From: an uncultured Alistipes sp.
Lineage (GTDB): Bacteria > Bacteroidota > Bacteroidia > Bacteroidales > Rikenellaceae
DNA length: 38,105 nucleotides
Assembly: GCA_900545315.1 (NCBI GenBank)
Contig: UQYM01000025.1
Span: 1 to 38,105 of the forward strand
Direction: 5' to 3'
The translations under genes and the position numbers were made by a program. A model generated the notes under the pieces. That model worked only from the letters and a program-made list of their open reading frames with translations, ran no database searches and was not told the DNA's origin. The stretch's first letter is position 1. Each line of letters opens with the position of its first letter. Below, piece by piece: positions 32,543 to 38,105 of the stretch.

Positions 32543-33050
32543 GGTCAGTGTAATTTTGCCTTCACAAGATAACGATTTGCTGCCGGATTGCAAAATAGGC
32601 GACCAGCCGTTGATTCGAACGCTCCATGTCGGACAGAAGATACCGGCCCGACTTTGAGCAGGGCACGAGACTCCTTAATAGTATCCCCATCTTCAGGGAC
32701 AGAATTGTTAAGGGATCAGCTTAGGTGCGTGTTTATGTTGTTGGGTAAATGGAAGAAAAATCCGGCAGTGTAGTGTGTCAAAATGGGGGCTATTTCGGCG
32801 AGCTATGTATAAAAAGAGGCCCCTATGTTTTAGGGGCCTCTTATTGTATTGGTGCAATTGTAAAAGCCGGAGCAAATGGACCCGTGTTGGTAGTTGTAAT
32901 CTACGGGGAAAAGTTGTTGCCGCCGAAAAGATTACGGCTGTAAGTCTCCGATTTACCTGTTTAGTGTATGTCGGAGAAACGAGGCTGAGCGGCGAGAGCA
33001 AGCCCTCTTTTGCTATCCGTTCGATCCGATGCGTTGCGCCGTTTTGGTGA
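32543..33050. other. Intergenic region between glmM and the M20 gene
   Basis: Besides the terminator at 32811-32845 there is one possible hairpin, TCTCCGA/TCGGAGA (32945-32977), in the glmM 3' flank, with a long loop. No gene, no clear tandem repeat and no rightward promoter box were seen. Short open frames on both strands are not supported. Confidence 0.55.
32811..32845 (-). terminator. Bidirectional terminator downstream of glmM
   Basis: AAGAGGCCCCTA (32814-32825) and TAGGGGCCTCTT (32831-32842) pair over 12 bases with a 5-base loop. On the minus strand the stem is followed by T residues (from AAAAA at 32811-32815). It most likely ends the leftward glmM transcript, about 210 bases after its stop codon. 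Confidence 0.85.
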
Positions 33051-34439
33051 CTATTTGCCTACAATTTCGCGAATCTCTCCGATAATCTTTTCGGCCAGTG
33101 CATCGGCAGATGCCTTGTCTGCACTTTCGCTGTAGATACGGATGATCGGTTCGGTATTTGATTTACGCAGGTGAACCCATTGGGTCGGGAAGTCGATTTT
33201 TACACCGTCAATATCGGTAACCTGCTCTCCGGCGTATTTGGCCTTCATCTGCGACAAAACCTTATCCACATCGATATCGGGCGTCAGTTCGATTTTGTTT
33301 TTCGAGATATGGTAGGCCGGATATGTGGCCCGGAGTTGCGACGCTTTGAGTCCGCTTTTGGCCAGCAGCGTGAGAAACAGAACAACCCCGACCAATGCAT
33401 CACGACCGTAGTGCAGTTCGGGATAGATCACCCCGCCATTCCCTTCTCCTCCGATAACGGCACCGACCTCTTTCATTTTGGTTACGACGTTTACTTCACC
33501 GACTGCGGCGGCGTAGTATTTGCAACCGTGTTTTTCGGTCACATCACGCAGCGCACGGGACGAGCTGAGGTTCGATACGGTGGCCCCATTGGTATGGGAC
33601 AGCACATAATCGGCCACGGAGACCAGGGTATACTCTTCGCCGAACATGGATCCATCTTCGCAGATGAGGGCCAGACGGTCCACATCGGGATCGACCACAA
33701 TACCCAGATCGGCCTGCTCGGCAGGAACGCGGGCTGAAATCTCGGTCAAGTTTTCCGGGATGGGTTCCGGATTGTGGGCAAAGTTGCCATCGGGGGTGCA
33801 GTTCAGTTCTATCACATTCACCCCCATTTCACGCAACAGTGCCGGGATGACGACACCTCCAACTGAATTTACGGCATCGACCACCACTTTGAAGCCTGCT
33901 TTGCGGACTGCCTCGATATCGGCCAGTTTCAGGGCCAGAGCCGCTTTAATATGTTCGTCGTTGTAGCTACAGCGTTCGATCACATGGCCGATGCTGTCGA
34001 TCTCCGGATAGGTCTCTGTGCCGGCTTCAGCCAAGGCCAACACCTTTTTCCCCTCGGTGTCACTGAGAAATTCTCCGTGAGAGTTCAGCAACTTGAGTGC
34101 ATTCCATTGGCGTGGATTGTGGCTTGCTGTCAGGATAATTCCTCCGTCGGCTTTTTTACCGGTTACGGCAACCTCGACAGTAGGGGTGGTGGCCAGACCG
34201 ATGTTGATGACATCGACGCCGCAACCACACAGTGTGCCTTCTACGATAGAGGCTGCCATCTCACCCGACAGACGGGCGTCACGGCCGATTACGACTTTCA
34301 ACTTCCGACCTGGAAATTCGCCTTTGAGCCACTGGGCATATGCCGAGGTAAATTTAACCAGATCTATCGGGGTAAGGTTTTCACCGGGTTTTCCGCCGAT
34401 TGTTCCGCGGATACCGGAAATGGATTTGATCAGAGTCAT
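33051..34439 (-). CDS. glmM: Phosphoglucosamine mutase / phosphohexomutase
   Basis: A 462-residue alpha-D-phosphohexomutase. The phospho-serine loop is TASHNP (104-109, S106), the metal loop DPDVDR appears in IVVDPDVDRLAL, a sugar-binding GEGNGGV segment is present, and the phosphate-binding RKSNTEPIIRIY lies near the C-terminus. The overall form matches Bacteroidota proteins annotated as phosphoglucosamine mutase, which makes glucosamine-1-phosphate for peptidoglycan and lipid A. Phosphomannomutase activity cannot be excluded by eye. The ATG at 34439 leaves 66 bases to the divergent nucleoside phosphorylase gene. Confidence 0.9.
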   Translation of the reverse strand: MTLIKSISGIRGTIGGKPGENLTPIDLVKFTSAYAQWLKGEFPGRKLKVVIGRDARLSGEMAASIVEGTLCGCGVDVINIGLATTPTVEVAVTGKKADGGIILTASHNPRQWNALKLLNSHGEFLSDTEGKKVLALAEAGTETYPEIDSIGHVIERCSYNDEHIKAALALKLADIEAVRKAGFKVVVDAVNSVGGVVIPALLREMGVNVIELNCTPDGNFAHNPEPIPENLTEISARVPAEQADLGIVVDPDVDRLALICEDGSMFGEEYTLVSVADYVLSHTNGATVSNLSSSRALRDVTEKHGCKYYAAAVGEVNVVTKMKEVGAVIGGEGNGGVIYPELHYGRDALVGVVLFLTLLAKSGLKASQLRATYPAYHISKNKIELTPDIDVDKVLSQMKAKYAGEQVTDIDGVKIDFPTQWVHLRKSNTEPIIRIYSESADKASADALAEKIIGEIREIVGK

Positions 34440-34485
34440 GTTGTTATGAATTTTGGCGTAAATTAATTACTTTTATACCAATAAA

Positions 34486-34493
34486 CAAAATTA
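34486..34493 (-). promoter_or_regulatory. -7 box of glmM (TAATTTTG)
   Basis: Minus-strand TAATTTTG at 34493-34486 matches TAnnTTTG, 46 bases ahead of glmM. A weaker plus-strand box TACTTTTA (34469-34476) may serve the divergent nucleoside phosphorylase gene, so two promoters would overlap within 66 bases. Confidence 0.55.
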
Positions 34494-34505
34494 GCAAATT
34501 CCTTT

Positions 34506-35381
34506 ATGAGAACCATAGCACCTTCCGAATTGGTTATTAATCAAGACGGCTCCATATTTCATCTTCATCTGCATCCGGGCGATTTGGCCACAACGATCAT
34601 TTTGGTTGGGGATCCGGGCCGGGTGCAGCAGGTGGCAGACCATTTTGACAGCATCGAATGTGAAGCCTCCAATCGGGAGTTTCACACCATGACAGGTATG
34701 TTTCGGGGCAAACGTATGAGTGTTGTTTCGACCGGCATAGGCACCGATAATATCGATATTGTGGTCAATGAGATCGATGCGTTGTTCAACATCGATTTTA
34801 GGGCACGTACCGAAAAAGATCAGAAGACTGCTTTGACGCTGGTTCGGCTGGGAACGTGTGGCGCGTTGACTCCCGATCTGAAGATCGGTGATCGGATTTT
34901 GTCCCGCATATCGGTCGGGTTCGATGGTTTGCTGAACTTTTATAAAGGTCGGAACCAGATTTGTGACCTGGAGATGGAACAGATTTTCATGGAGAAGGTC
35001 GGTTGGAGTCGGTTGTTGACATCGCCCTATTTTGTTCGTTGTTCCGATCGGTTGGCCGAGTTGTTTGCGGATGTTACGGTGCCCGGAATGACCATTTCAG
35101 CACCGGGATTTTACGCTCCTCAGGGTCGTTATCTGCGCCTCTCACCGGCCGATCCGGAGCTGAATGCCAAGATCGAACGGTTCGAATATGCCGGATATCG
35201 TTTTACCAACTTCGAGATGGAGGGGTCGGCTCTGGCCGGATTGGCCAAATTGCTCGGTCACGAGGCAACCACAATCTGTACCGTCATTGCGCAGCGGGTT
35301 GCACAGGATATGGAGACCGATTATCGACCGTTTGTTGATAAGATGATTGTAACGTCTTTGGAAAAATTGGCTCAAATCTGA
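34506..35381 (+). CDS. Nucleoside phosphorylase (uridine phosphorylase-like)
   Basis: A 291-residue member of the PNP/UDP phosphorylase family, which splits nucleosides with phosphate to free base and (deoxy)ribose-1-phosphate in salvage. VGDPGR (phosphate-binding, 34-40) is present, STGIGTDNIDIVVNE and VRLGTCGAL match the family core, and FTNFEMEGSALAGLAKLLGH carries the catalytic-site MEG motif. The longer length and the N-terminal HLHLHPGDLA resemble Bacteroidota phosphorylases annotated for uridine. Base specificity is not certain. It is divergent from glmM and precedes dnaN. Confidence 0.9.
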   Translation: MRTIAPSELVINQDGSIFHLHLHPGDLATTIILVGDPGRVQQVADHFDSIECEASNREFHTMTGMFRGKRMSVVSTGIGTDNIDIVVNEIDALFNIDFRARTEKDQKTALTLVRLGTCGALTPDLKIGDRILSRISVGFDGLLNFYKGRNQICDLEMEQIFMEKVGWSRLLTSPYFVRCSDRLAELFADVTVPGMTISAPGFYAPQGRYLRLSPADPELNAKIERFEYAGYRFTNFEMEGSALAGLAKLLGHEATTICTVIAQRVAQDMETDYRPFVDKMIVTSLEKLAQI

Positions 35382-35391
35382 AAAATTGGAT

Positions 35392-35399
35392 TATCTTTG
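35392..35399 (+). promoter_or_regulatory. -7 box of dnaN (TATCTTTG)
   Basis: TATCTTTG matches TAnnTTTG. TTGG (35367-35370) lies 21 bases upstream as a one-mismatch TTTG element. The leader to the dnaN ATG would be about 60 bases. Confidence 0.65.
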
Positions 35400-35467
35400 A
35401 CATAAGGTGGATTGGGTGTAGTCCGCTTGAATGACGTAGTTTTGAAACAATAAAATCGTAGAGAAAT

Positions 35468-36592
35468 ATGAAATTCGTAGTATCTTCATCGGCCCTGCTG
35501 GGATTGCTCCAGACAACTAACAAAGTGATCAGCAATAAGAATACACTGCCTATTTTGGACTATTTTCTGTTCGATCTCAAGGATGGTGTGCTGAAAATTA
35601 CTGCGTCCGATCTTGAAACCACACTGGTGGGTACGCTACCTGTAGAGAGTGTGGAGCGAGAGGGCTTGATCGCCGTTCCGGTGAAGTTGATGCTCGATTC
35701 CCTGAAAGAATTTTCGGAACAACCCTTAACCATCGAGGCCAATGAGACGACCTGGGAGATTGTTGTTAGTTGGAAAAGTGGTAAGTTGACCTTGCCGGGA
35801 ACCTCTGGCTTGAGCTATCCGGAGTTGCCACAACTGAACGAGACCAAACAAACTATCACCCTTGATGTAGACACCTTGTTGACAGGAATCAACAAGACCA
35901 TCTTTGCGACGGCAGATGACGAATTGCGTCCGGTGATGAACGGCGTGTATGTCAATATCGAGCCGCAGTCGGTTACCTTTGTGGCGACCGATGCGCACAA
36001 GTTGGTTAAATATACCGCAGAGAATGCATCCGAGATGGCAGCCTCGTTTATCTTGCCGAAGAAGCCGGCCAACCTGCTGCGCGGTATGCTGCCCAAAGAG
36101 GAGGAGAATGTAACGATTGAGTTCGACGACAAAAATGTCCTGTTCCGATTGAAAAATCAGGTGCTGATTTGCCGTTTGATTGAGGGGAACTATCCCAATT
36201 ACAATGCGGTTATTCCGGCCAATAACCCCAACAAGGTATTTGTGGATCGGATCGAATTGTTGAATGCGATCCGTCGTGTAGCGGTCTGCTCGAATCAGTC
36301 GACCAACCTGATCAAATTCGATATCAAGCAGGGTGAAATTAACCTGACGGCGCAGGATCTGGACTTTTCGGTGTCGGCTCAGGAGTCGTTGCCGTGTGAT
36401 TACGAGGGAGAGAATATTGTCATTGGTTTCAAATCGACCTTCCTGATCGAGATCCTGTCAAACCTCGAGACTCAAACCGTATTGATCGAGTTGGCAGATC
36501 TGACTCGTGCCGGTGTCTTCAAACCGGTTTATGATGAGCAACCGGCCAACGATACGCTGATGTTGTTGATGCCGATGATGATCAACGCGTAG
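35468..36592 (+). CDS. dnaN: DNA polymerase III beta sliding clamp
   Basis: DnaN forms the ring clamp that gives replicative polymerase its processivity. The 374-residue product has the standard three-domain length and family segments: MKFVVSSSALLGLLQTTNKV at the start, ATDAHKLVKYT in the middle domain, and a C-terminal TRAGVFKPVYDEQPANDTLMLLMPM that contains the conserved end. It is not next to dnaA or recF here, as is usual in Bacteroidota, so it does not mark the origin. An exonuclease gene follows 4 bases after its stop codon. Confidence 0.98.
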   Translation: MKFVVSSSALLGLLQTTNKVISNKNTLPILDYFLFDLKDGVLKITASDLETTLVGTLPVESVEREGLIAVPVKLMLDSLKEFSEQPLTIEANETTWEIVVSWKSGKLTLPGTSGLSYPELPQLNETKQTITLDVDTLLTGINKTIFATADDELRPVMNGVYVNIEPQSVTFVATDAHKLVKYTAENASEMAASFILPKKPANLLRGMLPKEEENVTIEFDDKNVLFRLKNQVLICRLIEGNYPNYNAVIPANNPNKVFVDRIELLNAIRRVAVCSNQSTNLIKFDIKQGEINLTAQDLDFSVSAQESLPCDYEGENIVIGFKSTFLIEILSNLETQTVLIELADLTRAGVFKPVYDEQPANDTLMLLMPMMINA

Positions 36593-36596
36593 AGAG

Positions 36597-37370
36597 ATGA
36601 AACTGAATCTGAAGCGACCGATTGTCTTCCTTGATTTGGAGACGACCGGTGTTGATCCGGCCAAAGACAGGATCGTAGAGATATCGTTGGTCAAGGTGAT
36701 GCCTGACGGCAGCCAGGAGGTCAAGACCCGTCGGTTGAATCCGGAGATGCATATCCCGGAGGCAGCCTCGGCTGTACACGGTATTCACGATGAGGATGTA
36801 GCCAATTGTCCCACCTTCCGCGAAATTTCAAAATCGCTGTGGAGTTATATCAGCGGTTGTGATTTTGCCGGTTACAACTCCAACAAGTTTGATATTCCGG
36901 TACTGGTTGAGGAGTTTTTGCGGGCAGGGATCGATGTGGATATGGATAAATGCCGTTTCATCGATGTGCAGAATATCTTCCACCGCATGGAGCAGCGGAC
37001 CTTGGTTGCCGCCTACAAGTTCTATTGCGGGAAGGATCTGACGCAGGCCCATTCGGCCGAAGCCGACACGTTGGCAACCTACGAGGTGCTCAAGGCGCAG
37101 CTGGACCGTTATTCCGAGTTGCAGAATGATGTCGAGTTCTTGTCGGAATTCTCGGCCCGTTCGCAGAATGTCGATTTTGCGGGGCGCATTATCTACGACG
37201 ACAAGGGTGTCGAGGTGTTTAATTTCGGCAAACATAAAGGGCGTTCGGTGGCCGAAGTATTTCGTACTGAACCCAGTTATTACGCGTGGATGATGAACGG
37301 TGATTTTCCGCTCTATACGAAAAAGGTGATTACGGCAATTCGTTTACGGGAGATGAATAACAAACATTGA
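36597..37370 (+). CDS. DnaQ-like 3'-5' exonuclease (DNA polymerase III epsilon type)
   Basis: A 257-residue DEDDh exonuclease. The ExoI motif is FLDLETTGVD with D13 and E15, ExoII lies in FAGYNSNKFDIPVL, and ExoIII in HSAEADTLATYEVL (His and Asp). The C-terminal segment FNFGKHKGRSVAEVFRTEPSYYAWM resembles the small C-terminal domain of exonuclease X-type proteins rather than the PHP-binding tail of E. coli epsilon. It directly follows dnaN (4-base spacing), which supports a proofreading or repair role tied to the clamp. A terminator follows. Confidence 0.93.
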   Translation: MKLNLKRPIVFLDLETTGVDPAKDRIVEISLVKVMPDGSQEVKTRRLNPEMHIPEAASAVHGIHDEDVANCPTFREISKSLWSYISGCDFAGYNSNKFDIPVLVEEFLRAGIDVDMDKCRFIDVQNIFHRMEQRTLVAAYKFYCGKDLTQAHSAEADTLATYEVLKAQLDRYSELQNDVEFLSEFSARSQNVDFAGRIIYDDKGVEVFNFGKHKGRSVAEVFRTEPSYYAWMMNGDFPLYTKKVITAIRLREMNNKH

Positions 37371-37450
37371 TTTGGATCTGAGCCTGGATGAGCAGGTAAA
37401 GCCGTTTGGGAATATTTTTTACCTGTTAGGATAGGGCTTTGATTGAAAAT

Positions 37451-37483
37451 AAAAGGATTCCACTTTTATGAGGAGTCCTTTTT
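37451..37483 (+). terminator. Terminator after the dnaN-exonuclease unit
   Basis: AAAAGGATTCC (37451-37461) pairs with GGAGTCCTTTT (37472-37482) with one G-T pair, followed by more T. The next promoter box starts three bases later, the same compact end/start arrangement as between asnS and rpoN. Confidence 0.8.
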
Positions 37484-37485
37484 GT

Positions 37486-37493
37486 TATATTTG
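37486..37493 (+). promoter_or_regulatory. -7 box of the LysM gene (TATATTTG)
   Basis: TATATTTG matches TAnnTTTG exactly and ends 21 bases before the ATG at 37515. The upstream element falls inside the terminator arm and is not TTTG. Confidence 0.65.
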
Positions 37494-37514
37494 CGATATA
37501 GTATTTACGTACCT

Positions 37515-38105
37515 ATGAGAAAAGTATTGCTCTTATTGGCCTTGACGTTGGGTAGTGCTCCTTTTTTGCAGGCGCAGCAGTCAACGGAACGTTCAACCAG
37601 TCGGGTGACGATTGCCGGCCAAAGTTTCTATGTCCACACGGTCCAGGCGGGGGAGACCTTCTACTCCCTGAGTAAATTGTATAATACGGACGAGAAAACT
37701 ATCCGCGCATACAATCCGATTGTCATTGATGGATTGAAACAGGGGCAGATGTTGAAAATTCCGGCAGGAGCTTCCACACAAAAGGAGCTGTCGGCTCGGA
37801 AAATGAGTAAACTATTCGACACCCATATTGTCAATAAGGGTGAAACGGCCTATTCGATTTCGAAACGATACGGCATTTCGTTGGCCACTTTGATGGAGGA
37901 TAACCCGGGGTTTGATCCGGCCCACCTTTCGATTGGGCAAAAGATCAATGTCCGCATAAAAAGCCAAGGTGAGTCGAGCAGTTCGGATATTGATCAGGAG
38001 TTGGGACAGTATAGTCAAACGTTGAATGCCATTTCACCCCGGTTTACCCATCATGTTGTAACGAAAGGGGAGACGCTCTACTCGTTGAGTAAGGCCACCG
38101 GTCTT
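37515..38105 (+). CDS. LysM-repeat cell-wall protein (partial, right edge)
   Basis: The frame is open from the ATG at 37515 to the window edge (197 codons), so the C-terminal part is missing. It starts with a signal peptide (MRKVLLLLALTLGSAPFLQA). Three LysM modules are visible: VHTVQAGETFYSLSKLYN (from about residue 42), THIVNKGETAYSISKRYG (from about 107) and THHVVTKGETLYSLSKATG (from about 178, cut). LysM binds N-acetylglucosamine-containing glycans, so the protein probably sits on peptidoglycan in the periplasm. The enzymatic or scaffolding part, if any, lies outside the window. Confidence 0.9.
   Translation, partial: MRKVLLLLALTLGSAPFLQAQQSTERSTSRVTIAGQSFYVHTVQAGETFYSLSKLYNTDEKTIRAYNPIVIDGLKQGQMLKIPAGASTQKELSARKMSKLFDTHIVNKGETAYSISKRYGISLATLMEDNPGFDPAHLSIGQKINVRIKSQGESSSSDIDQELGQYSQTLNAISPRFTHHVVTKGETLYSLSKATGL

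Noticed and set aside
35468..36592. Replication origin near dnaN
   Set aside because: dnaA, recF and clusters of DnaA boxes are absent around it; dnaN location alone does not mark the origin in this phylum.

Overview
The window reads as a chromosomal stretch of a Bacteroidota bacterium, most likely of the order Bacteroidales. Exact or near-exact copies of the -7 box TAnnTTTG lie in front of many genes, two with a TTTG element 20 bases upstream. There is a DUF4954 left-handed beta-helix protein, a TlpA-like lipoprotein with a DUF4369-type front half, an alpha2-type glycyl-tRNA synthetase, lipid A genes (lpxD, an LpxL-like acyltransferase) and a NYN/cold-shock fusion protein. I cannot support a family or genus from sequence alone. 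Apart from the intergenic arrays, the content is mostly housekeeping: RNA and DNA metabolism, envelope synthesis and a few periplasmic proteins of unknown role. No insertion sequence, prophage or CRISPR array was seen.

Layout: 1-442 holds a truncated AT-rich gene and tRNA-Arg(ACG). 443-8026 is a leftward block: TlpA-like lipoprotein, ruvC, lpxD, coaD, glyQS and a GH43-like enzyme. 8753-10315 is rightward: ruvX, def and a candidate structured RNA ending in a strong terminator. 11514-16378 is leftward: PAP2-like membrane protein, rpoN, asnS and an AT-rich lipoprotein. 16591-19855 is rightward: the DUF4954 protein and der. 20117-20917 is a leftward secreted protein. 21344-23382 is a rightward truncated GH2-like protein coupled to rlmH. 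23971-24897 is the leftward NYN-CSD protein. 25265-30754 is rightward: a disordered 630-residue protein coupled to rsmI, then suhB, an LpxL-like acyltransferase and a GT2 glycosyltransferase. 30979-34439 is leftward: an M20 dipeptidase overlapping a 58-residue membrane protein, and glmM. 34506-38105 is rightward: a nucleoside phosphorylase, dnaN, a DnaQ-like exonuclease and the start of a LysM protein.

The most unusual feature is not a gene. Several long intergenic regions (652-1071, 3123-3740, 8221-8520, 9226-9405, 10410-11028, 23773-23860) are filled with degenerate tandem repeats. The unit sequences are unrelated from locus to locus, yet the period is usually near 21-22 bp (about two DNA helical turns). 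In the two best arrays the repeat is a dimer of two alternating half-units: 45 bp at 9226-9405 and 42 bp at 10410-10770. Conserved period without conserved sequence, beside unrelated housekeeping genes, is the pattern I would follow up first. A second candidate is the 10137-10312 RNA, which has a 10-12 bp closing stem around several hairpins.
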